Positions 1 through 8,422 of a stretch of 58,770 nt of DNA are shown in pieces. How positions within the stretch are numbered: the first letter of the stretch is position 1; each line of letters opens with the position of its first letter. Under the pieces are notes generated by a model. The model searched no databases and was not told where the DNA came from. It saw only the letters and a program-made list of their open reading frames with translations. This DNA comes from CAZGAH01 sp964523295 (GTDB taxonomy: Bacteria > Desulfobacterota > Desulfovibrionia > Desulfovibrionales > Desulfovibrionaceae): NCBI GenBank assembly GCA_964523295.1, contig CAZGAH010000016.1, positions 1-58,770 on the forward strand. Direction: 5' to 3'. The position numbers were made by a program, and so were the translations under genes.

Positions 1-16
1 GCAAGGAGAACAACGT

Positions 17-313
17 ATGCGCACCATAGCCGATTCGTTTCGGGATGAAGGATTTGCCCAAGGATTTGCCCAAGGACTGGCCATAGGGATGGCCATGGGG
101 ATGGATATAGCCCGGGCAGAAGCCATGCGTTTTCTGGCCGATATGATCGTCGAAGACCTCGAGGAGCGCTTCGGTACACTGTCGCAAGGCTTGGCCGAGC
201 GCCTCCATTGCCTGCCGGACATGACTTCGCTCAAACTCGTGCAGCGCGCCCTGCGCAAGGCCGCGAGCCTCGACGAGTGCGTGCGCATCGCCGCCGGCAA
301 CGACTGGAATTAA
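17..313 (+). CDS. Rpn-family nuclease/transposase C-terminal tail, copy 1
   Basis: This 98-residue protein looks like the detached C-terminal tail of Rpn-type (recombination-promoting nuclease, PD-(D/E)XK fold) proteins. It has a short helix (RTIADSFRDEGF), a glycine-spaced xxGxAxGxA stretch that in the family follows the nuclease domain, and a helical end (LEERFGTL...LPDMTSL). No catalytic PD-(D/E)XK residues are present, so it should not be a nuclease by itself. A good GGAG ribosome site precedes the ATG. It may be the relic of a decayed gene or a free-standing regulatory tail. The family call rests on recognition of the tail and is moderately sure. Confidence 0.55.
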   Translation: MRTIADSFRDEGFAQGFAQGLAIGMAMGMDIARAEAMRFLADMIVEDLEERFGTLSQGLAERLHCLPDMTSLKLVQRALRKAASLDECVRIAAGNDWN

Positions 314-431
314 GCGGTACGCGAAGCGCACGTCGGTTCCCTGGCAGTCATTGCAGCGGCGATTATCGTTTTCGCCTCTTGCCCAGGCTCCGCATCTCGC
401 GAAGGCGACTGCATCGCAAGGAGAACACTCT

Positions 432-698
432 ATGCGCACCATAGCCGATTCATTTCGGGATGAAGGGTTTGCCCTGGGACTGGCCGAAGGGATAGCCGAA
501 GGGCAGGCCGAAGACAGGCGTCTTCTAGTCGACATACTCGTCGAAGACCTCGAAGAGCGCTTCGGAACACTGCCGCAAGGCTTGGCCGAGCGCATCCGCT
601 GCCTACCGGACATGACTTCGCTCATAGCTGTGCAGCGCGCCCTGCGCAAGGCAGCGAGCATCGACGACTGCGTGCGCATCGCCGCCGGCAACGATTGA
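432..698 (+). CDS. Rpn-family nuclease/transposase C-terminal tail, copy 2
   Basis: This 88-residue paralogue of the protein at 17-313 starts at the ATG that follows the duplicated AAGGAGAAC leader; an upstream in-frame start at 351 is less likely. The glycine-spaced segment is shorter than in copy 1 (LGLAEGIAEGQAE), while the C-terminal half is nearly the same, so the copies differ mainly in the number of Gly/Ala units. No catalytic residues are seen. Its stop lies 23 bases before the next gene's likely start, so the two may be co-transcribed by proximity. Function unknown. Confidence 0.55.
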   Translation: MRTIADSFRDEGFALGLAEGIAEGQAEDRRLLVDILVEDLEERFGTLPQGLAERIRCLPDMTSLIAVQRALRKAASIDDCVRIAAGND

Positions 699-721
699 AA
701 ATGAGGGAGGCGAAGGGGACG

Positions 722-2080
722 ATGCATTCCGCCGGGCAGTCCCTGCCAGCCCCTCCCCTGGCAGACCGGTCGCGAAAGGCGCGTCTCGCCGCGGTTGTTG
801 ACTGGGCGCTGCTGGCGCTGGGTGCCGCCTTCGTCCTTTTCGCCTTTCCCCACCATGTCGGGGGCGACGGGCAGGCACGTTTCGCGGCCTTGCAGTCCGT
901 CATCGAGCAGGGCATCGTGCCCGCGGTCAAGTATCCGCTGCTCCAGCCGTTACTCTCGACGCCGCTATACCTTCTGGGCAAGCTCGCCTACGGGCCGGAA
1001 TGGTGGGTCGCGCGCTTTAATCCGCTCGTCTTTCTGCTCCTCGGTCTGGGGCTGTTTCGGGAGTTGCGCCTGCGTTATGGCAGTCCGATGGCGCGGACGT
1101 TTTTGCTGCTCCTGTTCTTTACGACGTTTCCCAATCATCTGAAGGGCTACTACGGCGAGGTGCTGACCGCGGCGCTGGCCGCGCTCGGGGCGCTCTGGTG
1201 CGGGCGGAATTTTCTGGCGGGTGCGTCGTTGCTGGTGCTGTCCGTGCTCAATACGCCGGCAGCCTTGCCGGCGCTGGGCCTGGTCGCGCTGCGTCTGGCC
1301 TGGACGGAGCGCCGTCTGCGCTGGCTGGCGACTTCGCTGGCGGCTCTGCTGCTCATCATGCTCGAATACTGGCTCAAGTACGGGTCGCCGATTTCTTCGG
1401 GCTACGACGGCGAGCACGGACTGTCGACCGTGCTGCCGTACTCCGGACTGCCGGGTTTTTCCTATCCCTTCGTGCTCGGGCTGTGCTCCATCCTTTTTTC
1501 CTTCGGCAAGGGACTGGTGTTCTTCCTGCCCGGCCTGCTGCTGTTCTTCTTTCCGGACGTCCGGGCGGCCGTACGGCGCGGCGGACCGGACCTGGCGCTC
1601 TGGCTCTGGTTTCTGGCCGGGCTGGTGCTGGCCTACGCCACGTGGTGGGCCTGGTACGGGGGCTTTTTCTGGGGGCCGCGTTTCTTTCTCTTCGGCAGTC
1701 TGCCCGCAGCGCTGGCCCTGACCCTGGCCCTGCGCGAGTCGGAGCCCCTGCCCGGCAGAGCGCTTTTCGCGCTCGGCGTGCTGCTGCTCAGCGCCTGGGT
1801 CGGCTTCGACGGCGCCATTCCGGAACAGCGCGGGCTGGAGGCCTGCACGGACGACGCGGGGCGGATGGAGTATCTGTGCTGGTACGTGCCGGAATTCAGC
1901 CCGCTCTGGCGGCCCATGATCATCGGACTGGAGCTCGATCAGGCCGAGCGCCGCTACGGGCTGTTCTGCCTGCTCGTGCTGCTGCGCACGGCAGCGCCGC
2001 TGGTCATCCGGCTGTGGCGCGCCGCTCCGACGCTGCTGCGGCCGCTCATGGCCCACGCCCGGGGCGCCTGGCGCTGGTAA
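722..2080 (+). CDS. Polytopic membrane protein, possible GT-C-type glycosyltransferase
   Basis: A hydrophobic protein of about 452 residues with roughly ten or more predicted membrane segments, spread from DWALLALGAAFVLFAF near the N-terminus to the last ~60 residues. The first periplasmic-type loop carries an acidic motif (HHVGGDGQARF), and aromatic-rich loops such as YATWWAWYGGFFWGPRFF recall GT39/ArnT-like membrane glycosyltransferases that use lipid-linked sugars. That match is only by look. I chose ATG 722 because AAGGGG sits just upstream; TTG 695 and ATG 701 are in frame but have no good ribosome site. The short C-terminus is basic. Specific substrate unknown. Confidence 0.6.
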   Translation: MHSAGQSLPAPPLADRSRKARLAAVVDWALLALGAAFVLFAFPHHVGGDGQARFAALQSVIEQGIVPAVKYPLLQPLLSTPLYLLGKLAYGPEWWVARFNPLVFLLLGLGLFRELRLRYGSPMARTFLLLLFFTTFPNHLKGYYGEVLTAALAALGALWCGRNFLAGASLLVLSVLNTPAALPALGLVALRLAWTERRLRWLATSLAALLLIMLEYWLKYGSPISSGYDGEHGLSTVLPYSGLPGFSYPFVLGLCSILFSFGKGLVFFLPGLLLFFFPDVRAAVRRGGPDLALWLWFLAGLVLAYATWWAWYGGFFWGPRFFLFGSLPAALALTLALRESEPLPGRALFALGVLLLSAWVGFDGAIPEQRGLEACTDDAGRMEYLCWYVPEFSPLWRPMIIGLELDQAERRYGLFCLLVLLRTAAPLVIRLWRAAPTLLRPLMAHARGAWRW

Positions 2081-2148
2081 CCGGGCCGCCGTTCGCCCTG
2101 CCGTACACCTGAGCCGGATATCCTGCGTTCTGGCTATGCGCTGCGACT

Positions 2149-3333
2149 TCAGCCGGCGATGGCGCGGGCAAAGCCTGGAGCTGCGCGCCGGATGACCGCC
2201 TCGTCGCAGCAGAAGGCCAGCCGGAAGTAACCCGGACAGCCGAAGCCGCTGCCCGGCACGGCCAGGATGTGCTCCGCGAGCAGGCGATGCACGAAGGCGA
2301 CGTCGTCGCCGCCCGGGGCCTGAGGAAAAAAGTAGAACGCCCCGCGGGGCATGGTGAAGACGTAGCCGGCGTCTTGCAGTATCCCGGCCATGGCCGTGCG
2401 CCGCGCGGCGTAGACCGCGACGTCCACCTGCTCGTGAATAGCCCTGATTGCCAGCAGCTGCCCGATGGACGGGGCGTTGACATAGCCCAGAATCCGGTTG
2501 GTCAGCGCCAGCGCGGCCAGCAATTCCCCCTTGTCGGGCATATCCGGCGCGGCAACGACATAGCCGACGCGTTCGCCGGCCAGCGAAAGATTCTTGGAAA
2601 AAGAGCTGACCACGACGCAGTACGGGTACAACGGAAGCATCGCGGGAACCTGGCAGCCGTCATAGGTGAGAAAGCGGTAGGGCTCGTCGGATACGAGAAA
2701 AATCGGCCGGCCGTATTCGTCGCTCTTGCGCGTCAGCAACTGTGCCAGCGCCGTCAGTTCGTCGAGCGGGTAAACCTGTCCGGTGGGGTTGTTCGGCGAG
2801 TTGACGAGCACGATGCGCGTTTTTGCGGTGATGGCTGCCTCGAGCGCCGCCAGGTCGAGCGCAAAGGTCAGCGGTCGGGTCGGCACGGGAACGAATCGCG
2901 CGCCATGATTCTCGACGTAGAACCCATATTCCACGAAAAACGGCGCAAAGCCCAGCACCTCGTCCCCGGGATCGAGGACGGCGCGGAACAAGGCGTTCAG
3001 GCCGCCGGCGGCGCCGCAGGTGACGATCAGGTCGCCGGGCTGGACCGGCACCCCCTGCTCCTGAGCGAGTCTGACTGCCAGGGCCTCGCGGGCCGCGGGA
3101 TAGCCGGTGTTGGGCATATACCCGAAGGCATACGGCCGGCCTGCCTGTTCGGCCAGTTCCAGCAGCCCCGCGCGGACGGCCGCCGGGGGCGGCAGGTCGG
3201 GATTACCCAGACTGAAATCACAGACCGCGTCTTCGCCGTAGCGCGCCTTGAGCACAGCGCCCTGCTCGAACATTTTGCGTATCCAGGACGCCCGGTCGAG
3301 ATAACTGGAAACCTGTCTGGCGAGTATCGACAT
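2149..3333 (-). CDS. PLP-dependent class I/II aminotransferase
   Basis: A 394-residue fold-type I aminotransferase of the aspartate aminotransferase superfamily, about the usual length. Visible landmarks in order: GNPDLPPP near residue 43, a substrate/PLP loop NSPNNPTGQVYP around 178, SDEPYRFLTYDG with the conserved Asp and Tyr that hold the PLP ring, and SSFSKNLSLAGERVGY, whose Lys forms the Schiff base. The protein is cytoplasmic and moves amino groups between an amino acid and a 2-oxo acid; the donor cannot be told from sequence. GGGGAGAAG before ATG supports the start. It stands alone, head-on to the membrane protein on the other strand and 89 bases from the sigma-54 activator gene upstream. 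Confidence 0.88.
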   Translation of the reverse strand: MSILARQVSSYLDRASWIRKMFEQGAVLKARYGEDAVCDFSLGNPDLPPPAAVRAGLLELAEQAGRPYAFGYMPNTGYPAAREALAVRLAQEQGVPVQPGDLIVTCGAAGGLNALFRAVLDPGDEVLGFAPFFVEYGFYVENHGARFVPVPTRPLTFALDLAALEAAITAKTRIVLVNSPNNPTGQVYPLDELTALAQLLTRKSDEYGRPIFLVSDEPYRFLTYDGCQVPAMLPLYPYCVVVSSFSKNLSLAGERVGYVVAAPDMPDKGELLAALALTNRILGYVNAPSIGQLLAIRAIHEQVDVAVYAARRTAMAGILQDAGYVFTMPRGAFYFFPQAPGGDDVAFVHRLLAEHILAVPGSGFGCPGYFRLAFCCDEAVIRRAAPGFARAIAG

Positions 3334-3422
3334 GACTTCTCCCCGATGTGTTTCGTGTTGGCGGTGACCGCAGCAAAGCCCCCGATGCCCGGGAGGGGAA
3401 AACGCCGTGCGCGGCGACGCGG

Positions 3423-4893
3423 CTAGGGGATGTCCATCCCCTGACTGCGGTATTCGTTGAGCTTGTTGCGTAGCGTACGTACGGATATGCCGAGCATTTC
3501 CGCGGCCTGGGTCCGGTTGCCCGAGGTCTGTTCCAGACCACGCATGATCATGATGCGCTCGATCTCCTGCAGCGGGAGCACTCCGCCAGCTCCCAGCAGC
3601 GGCTCCAACGACGCGCCGCTGAGCGGCGCGCCTACGGGCGGACGCTCGGACGACTCCTTCGCAGCCGGGGCGTCGGGTTGGGAAGCCTCTTCGGGTTTTC
3701 CCTCTTCCCCGGGCCAGAAATCATCGTCCAGGAGAAAATGCCGCTTTTCGATCGGGCCGCAGCCTGCCAGCAGCACCGCGCGCTCCATGAGATTCTGCAG
3801 CTCGCGGACATTGCCCGGCCAATCGTAGGCCAGCAGCCATTCCACAGCCTGCGGCGAAAAATCAAGCTGCGGCAGACTGTATTGCCGGCGGTACTTGTCG
3901 ATGAAATGCCGGGCCAGGGTCAGGACATCGTCGGAGCGTTCTCTCAACGCCGGCAGCTTGAGCGGGATAACGTTGAGCCGGAAAAACAGATCCTGGCGGA
4001 ATTTGCCGCTNNNNNNNNNNCCATTCCTGCAGATGGCGGTTGGTGGTCGCCAGCACGCGCACATCGACCTTGACCGTTTCCACCCCGCCGACGCGGTCGA
4101 GTTCGCCTTCCTGAAGCACGCGCAGCAACTTGGCCTGCAAGCCAAGGTCCATCTCCGAAATTTCGTCCAGAAGGATGGTGCCCTTGTCGGCAAGCTCGAA
4201 CCTGCCGGGCTTGCGGCTGATGGCGCCGGTAAAGGCTCCTTTCTCGTGGCCGAAAAGTTCGCTCTCCAGCAGATGCTCGGGCAGGGCCGCGCAGTTGACG
4301 GCGACAAAGGCCTTGTCCGCGCGGTCGCTGTGCAGATGCAGAAACCGGGCGATCATCTCTTTACCGGTTCCCGATTCGCCGGAAATGAGCACCGTGGCCT
4401 TGGAGCGGGCTACCTGACGGGCCAAGGCCAGTACCCGCGTCATGGTCGGATGCCGGCCGATGACCTCCATGCCTTTAGGCTGGACCGGGGCGCGCAGTAT
4501 CGGCCGCTCCGGCGCCGCCGGCGCCGCAACGGGCTGCGGCAGCAGCGCGGCGATCTTTTCCCACTCCAGCGGCTCGAGCCAGTAATCCCGGGCGCCCAGC
4601 TCCAGGAAGCGCTGCGCCTCGACGGGCGAGCCGACATCCGTGAAGACGACCACGGGCGGAAACGCACCATCCCGTCCCGCCTCGGCAAGCAGCTCCTCCA
4701 CCCGGAATCCAGGCATGCGCGGTCGGGCAAAAATGACGTCAGGCAGGGATTTCTTGACGAAGCTCAGGGCACCGGCCAGATTTTCGGCCAGGCCGGCCTC
4801 GTAGCCGTCTTCCTTGATCTGGGCGAACAGCCGCGTTACCGCGTGAGCAGGGGCGAGGAACAGGATTTTACGTGCTACCATGAGAAAGCTCAT
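3423..4893 (-). CDS. Sigma-54-dependent transcriptional activator with degenerate receiver domain (split by N gap)
   Basis: An NtrC-type activator of about 485 residues. The N-terminal ~115 residues look like a receiver, but the phosphoacceptor Asp is replaced (LPDVIFARPRMPG), the acidic pair is missing (ILFLAPAHAV), and the conserved Lys is Glu (YWLEPLEW). The AAA+ domain follows: Walker A GESGTGKE, the sigma-54 contact loop GAFTGA, Walker B GTILLDEIS, and arginine-finger region FRQDLFFRLN. A Fis-type helix-turn-helix ends the protein (SGNRTQAAEMLGISVRTLR). The run of N at 4011-4020 lies between TTNRHLQEW and SGKFRQDL. Family spacing suggests only about two residues are missing, so the frameshift is an assembly effect. 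The start could be ATG 4893 or 4881. Confidence 0.85.
4011..4020. other. Assembly gap (10 N) inside the sigma-54 activator
   Basis: Ten N interrupt the AAA+ domain. The two flanking parts are in different frames if the gap is taken as 10 bases, so its true length must be a multiple of three; about 6 bases would restore family spacing. Confidence 0.95.
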
Positions 4894-5039
4894 TAGCCTC
4901 AAGCGCAACCTTAATCAATCGTTTCGCGCAGATTTTCTCCGCCAGGATCGTTCATCCTATCCGTTTCGTGCAGAGCGGCCCGAGTCAGGCCCGTATCTGA
5001 ATACTACCCGTCGCGCCCGCACGCAATGTTAACTCCTCC

Positions 5040-5067
5040 TTGACATTCGCGGGGCTGCTCCTGTTAG
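5040..5067 (+). promoter_or_regulatory. Candidate sigma-70-type promoter for the flavoprotein gene
   Basis: TTGACA at 5040-5045 is a perfect -35 match; 16 bases later TGTTAG is a weak -10. It lies about 70 bases before ATG 5139, in the divergent region between the sigma-54 activator and the flavoprotein gene. The -35 is convincing, the -10 is not. Confidence 0.35.
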
Positions 5068-5138
5068 CTTTCGGCGCAGCCGATGGCCGGCTCACGTGAC
5101 CAGGTTCTGGAACAGATATGGAAAAGGAGTGCGTCGAA

Positions 5139-6412
5139 ATGCAACTGGTGAGCGGCTCCAGGGTGGCGGTCGTCGGCGGCGGGCCGGCTTGTCCCTGTCC
5201 CTGGATATCTTCGAGCCCAAGGACTTCTCGCATCCCGGCGCGCAGGGCTGCAACCACTGCGGCGGCGTGATTTCGGAAACGCTCATCCCGCTGCTGGCTA
5301 CGGAGGGCATCGTCCTGCCGGACCCGGTGGTCATGACGGGCATCGAGACCTACGTGCTCCATAGCGATGGCGCCAGCGTCAGCATCGAGACGCCCCTCGA
5401 GGAGAAGCGCATCGCCGCCGTGTTCCGCGGCAGCGGCCCCAAGGGCGCCACTCTGCCCGATGGAGCCAGCTTTGACGGCTTCCTGCTGGAAATGGCGCGC
5501 CAGAAAGGCGCCAACGTGGTCCGGGCCAAAGTCGATCATATCCGGCGCGCGGACGACGCAAAATGCGTGCTGCACGCCCGGGACGAGGAATATGGCCCCT
5601 ACGACCTGCTGGTCGGCGCAACCGGACTCGACGCCGCGAGCCTGAAGCTTTTTTCCGGACTGGGATTCGGATACGCGCCGCCGGCGACGTTCAAGGCCGC
5701 GATACGGGAACTGCATTTGGGCGAGCCCATGGTCAGACAATGCCTCGGCGAGGCCATGCATGTTTTTTTGCAAAATATTCCGGGACTGAAATTTGCGGCC
5801 ATCATCCCCAAACGTGACTACGCTACGGCCTGCCTTCTGGGCGACGTGAACAAGGACCTGATGGACCGCTTTCTCACGTCCCCGGAGGTCCGGGAGCTGT
5901 TTCCGTCCGGCTTCGACCTGGGGCGTTGCGCCTGCGCCTGTCTGCCTGAACTGAACATGGGGCTGGCCTGCGCGCCCTACGCCGACCGGGTCGCCCTGGT
6001 CGGCGACTGCGGCGTGACCCGTCTGTTCAAGGATGGAATCGGCGCGGCCTACCGCGTCGCGAAAAGCCTTTCGACCACGGTCGTCACGCGCGGTGTGTCG
6101 GCACGGGACCTGGGAAAATATTTCTATCCCGCCTGCGCGCGGCTGCGCCGGGACAATGCCCTGGGCAAGCTGTGCTTCATGGCCGTGGACGTGATCAAGG
6201 CCTTCCCCTCGCTGCGCCATGCCATGATTGTCATGGCCGCGGCCGAGCAGCAATGGCCGGGACCGAAACGTCGGATGAGCACCGTGCTCTGGGATACGTT
6301 CACGGGCAGCGCGCCCTATGCCGAGATATTTCGCAGAGCCGTGCACCCGGCGTTCCTGGCCAGACTCGGCAAGGAAGCCCTCCTGGCGGCGGTTACAAAA
6401 GAACGAGCGTGA
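5139..6412 (+). CDS. Geranylgeranyl-reductase-like FAD-dependent oxidoreductase, N-terminal Rossmann region damaged
   Basis: The bulk of this ~420-residue flavoprotein is intact: CNHCGGVISETLIP near the N-terminus, a central LLVGATGLD strand, and the FAD-binding VALVGDCGVTRLFKDGIGAAYR at the C-terminal half, typical of geranylgeranyl-reductase-like oxidoreductases. The true start is probably ATG 5139, with GAAAAGGAG upstream, giving MQLVSGSRVAVVGGGPA, a perfect dinucleotide-binding strand. The reading then breaks: the rest of the protein (GLSLSLDIFEPKDF onward) is in another frame, and the ~15-residue helix that should follow GGGPAG is absent. This is a real deletion or an unmarked assembly collapse. 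A cyclic-nucleotide-binding gene follows after 9 bases. Confidence 0.75.
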
Positions 6413-6421
6413 GGTCTGGAT

Positions 6422-6805
6422 ATGTCAACGAGCAGGCAAGGAAAACTGGGCAGGGAGTTCGCCGACGGCGAGCACATCGTCGAACAGGGACAGATGATGG
6501 ACTGCCTGTACGTGGTCCAGTCCGGGGAAGTCGACGTGGTACACGTCGACGCCGCCGGGGAGCAGATCCTGGGGCAGCTCGGTCCGGGCGATACCTTCGG
6601 CTTGCACTCGCTCTTCAATGGCGAGCCCATACCGCACGCGATGCGGGCCAGGGGAACGACACGGGTGCTGCACGTGGATAAAAAACTTTTTCTGCAGCGC
6701 ATCAGCGAAGATCCCTCGCTGGCGTTCGAAATCATCCGCGAACTGCTGGACCGGCTGCAACGCGCGGGCACGCGGACCGGGAGCCTTCGTGTGAAAGGCC
6801 TGTAA
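6422..6805 (+). CDS. Single-domain cyclic-nucleotide-binding protein
   Basis: A 127-residue protein made almost wholly of one cNMP-binding (CRP effector) beta-barrel: FADGEHIVEQGQMMDCLYVV at residues 12-31, SGEVDVVHVD, then LGPGDTFGLHSLFNGEP, where a phosphate-binding cassette usually reads GE-L---RA; here the Glu-Leu part is altered (GLHSLFN), and MRARGTTRVLHVD follows. There is no DNA-binding helix-turn-helix, so it cannot act as a CRP-type repressor or activator alone. It lies 9 bases after the flavoprotein gene and is surely co-transcribed, suggesting it tunes that enzyme or a partner in response to a nucleotide. A class I adenylate cyclase is encoded 7 kb away. Confidence 0.8.
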   Translation: MSTSRQGKLGREFADGEHIVEQGQMMDCLYVVQSGEVDVVHVDAAGEQILGQLGPGDTFGLHSLFNGEPIPHAMRARGTTRVLHVDKKLFLQRISEDPSLAFEIIRELLDRLQRAGTRTGSLRVKGL

Positions 6806-7062
6806 CTCGCATCTGCCCGTCCGCCACGCGGCAACGCATCGTTTTGCCCGGCAACGGCGCTGCACCGCGATGATCGACCTCGTGGCCACGCGTCCCTTTC
6901 TGCCTGCGTCGTTTCCCTGTCCGAACGCCAAACAAGCCCTGCTCCCCTGGTTGATTATTCATCACGACGCGCCGAAATCAGGCTAAAGTTTATTTTCAGG
7001 CTTCCGATAGGGAAACTAACGCGGCGTGTCTTCGCCGACAACAGGGAACCGAGGTGTCCGTC

Positions 7063-7479
7063 ATGTTGGACTACTACCTCTTCAAACAGGTGCACGAGCT
7101 GTATGAGCAGGGGGATATGGAGAGCGGCAGGCAGTTGCTGCGCGATCTGCAAGAGAAATACCTTGAGCAGAGCGATGAAAACACTCTGCTCAAGACGCAG
7201 TTGCAGGAATATGAAGATATTCTCTATCTGGCAAAAAATCTTGAATTCGACGGGCTCAGCTATTGGCTGATAACGAATTCGATCCGCCAGGGACCTTTCT
7301 GTCAGCATTGTTTCGAGAAAGATGGATTGCTCATCCGCTTGCACGAAGGCGGCCAACGGTGGGAATGCCTGAGCTGCGGCTCCGAGTACGAGCGTCCGCA
7401 GCGTGAAGTGACGACCGAGAAGCCGGCGAATACGGGACTGCGTGCTGCATCCGGAAAAGTCATTCAAATGTATAAATAA
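7063..7479 (+). CDS. Small coiled-coil protein with a C-terminal zinc ribbon
   Basis: A 138-residue protein I do not recognise by name. The first ~60 residues are helical and charged (YYLFKQVHELYEQGDMESG, then a coiled-coil-like run ending LLKTQLQEYEDILYLA). The second half has two CxxC knuckles 24 residues apart (FCQHCF and ECLSCG), a likely zinc ribbon. Such ribbons bind zinc and serve in nucleic-acid or protein contacts. ATG 7063 is preferred to GTG 7054 because GAGG lies 8 bases upstream of it. It stands alone and a hairpin follows. Cytoplasmic; role unknown. Confidence 0.7.
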   Translation: MLDYYLFKQVHELYEQGDMESGRQLLRDLQEKYLEQSDENTLLKTQLQEYEDILYLAKNLEFDGLSYWLITNSIRQGPFCQHCFEKDGLLIRLHEGGQRWECLSCGSEYERPQREVTTEKPANTGLRAASGKVIQMYK

Positions 7480-7624
7480 GGCGCCAGGATCAGGGGCGGC
7501 GCCCTGGTGCGGGTAAAGTCTCCGGGATTGGGGCATGACAGCGGACGCTTGCCTGTATCGATAGCGAGTGCATCGAAATCCCGTCGGTCATCATTTTTCC
7601 AGTACACCGCGTTGATAATGGCTC

Positions 7625-7649
7625 AAAACGGCCCTGACAGGGCCGTTTT
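7625..7649. terminator. Bidirectional terminator-like hairpin
   Basis: A perfect 11-bp inverted repeat (AAAACGGCCCT, 3-base loop, AGGGCCGTTTT) ends in T-runs on both strands. It lies between two plus-strand genes, so it most likely ends transcription of the zinc-ribbon gene about 145 bases after its stop. Confidence 0.7.
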
Positions 7650-7747
7650 GGGGCTTGTCGAATCCTCCCGCCTGTGCGTATGCTGGATCGCGCGGCGTCG
7701 TTTCCTTTCGGGGGCGGCGCGGAGCGAACGGTATCGGGAGAGAGCGG

Positions 7748-8347
7748 ATGCAGGAGAACAAAGTCATGCTGTACGGGATGATCGCCGTGATCGTCCTGCT
7801 GGTGATAACCCTGGGGTTGGGCATTTACGCCCTGCGCGACGTGCAGCAGAATCTGGCCGGAGTCAAACGCAAGCTGGGGCAGGTGGAAGAGAATTATGAC
7901 ATGCTCGCCAGCGAAACGCAGCATCTGGTCGGGTCGGGGCGCCAGGCGGACGGCGCCATGGCCAGACAGCTCAAGGCCTACGAAGAGCGGGAGCGGGAGC
8001 TTCTGCAGCGGCTGACCACCCTTGGCGGACCCTCTGCTGCGTTGCCGGCTCTGGGAACGGCGCCTTCAGGCGGCGGCTACAGCTACAGCCTGATCAAGGT
8101 CACTGAGAAACGCCTGGAGAACGGCCAGGAAATCCTCTATACGCGGCGAAGCAATCTCGACGAGTTCTTTGCCCACAGCAGGTCATTACAGATCGTCGCC
8201 ACGTTCATGTACCCGGTCTGGGAAGAACAATTTCTGCTGGTCATCCATCGGCAGCTCCACGGAGGCGAAGTCTTTGCCGGACCGGCGCCTGTGCCTGTTT
8301 CTATGGGTATGCCCGTGCCAGAGCCTGCGTCTGTGCCTGCGCCCTGA
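7748..8347 (+). CDS. Membrane-anchored coiled-coil protein, unknown function
   Basis: A ~199-residue protein that starts at ATG 7748 (GGGAGAG upstream). Residues ~6-27 form one membrane helix (VMLYGMIAVIVLLVITLGLGI). A heptad-like stretch follows (residues ~28-100, with KRKLGQVEENYDMLA and a charged YEERERELLQRL end), then a compact beta-like domain around LEFFAHSR...VATFMYPVWEEQFLLVIHRQ. The tail is a Val-Pro-Met repeat (PVPVSMGMPVPEPASVPAP). Topology would place most of it in the periplasm. I do not recognise the family. It ends 75 bases before the end of the YbbP-like permease gene on the other strand. Confidence 0.65.
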   Translation: MQENKVMLYGMIAVIVLLVITLGLGIYALRDVQQNLAGVKRKLGQVEENYDMLASETQHLVGSGRQADGAMARQLKAYEERERELLQRLTTLGGPSAALPALGTAPSGGGYSYSLIKVTEKRLENGQEILYTRRSNLDEFFAHSRSLQIVATFMYPVWEEQFLLVIHRQLHGGEVFAGPAPVPVSMGMPVPEPASVPAP

Positions 8348-8422
8348 CTGAGTCCTTTTTCCCTTCCATCCGGTCTGGCTCTGGCCGAGGGGATGAGTGC
8401 GGCGTATTCGACGGCGCATTGG

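Larger units (their letters stand above)
1..698 (+). repeat. Tandem duplication of a ~300-bp ORF with its ribosome binding site
   Basis: Two copies of the same segment lie head to tail: 1-313 and 416-698. Both begin with the same GCAAGGAGAAC leader and ATG context and encode closely similar proteins. About 100 bp of dissimilar DNA separates them. The first copy starts at the window edge, so further copies or a full-length parent gene may lie upstream. Confidence 0.8.
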
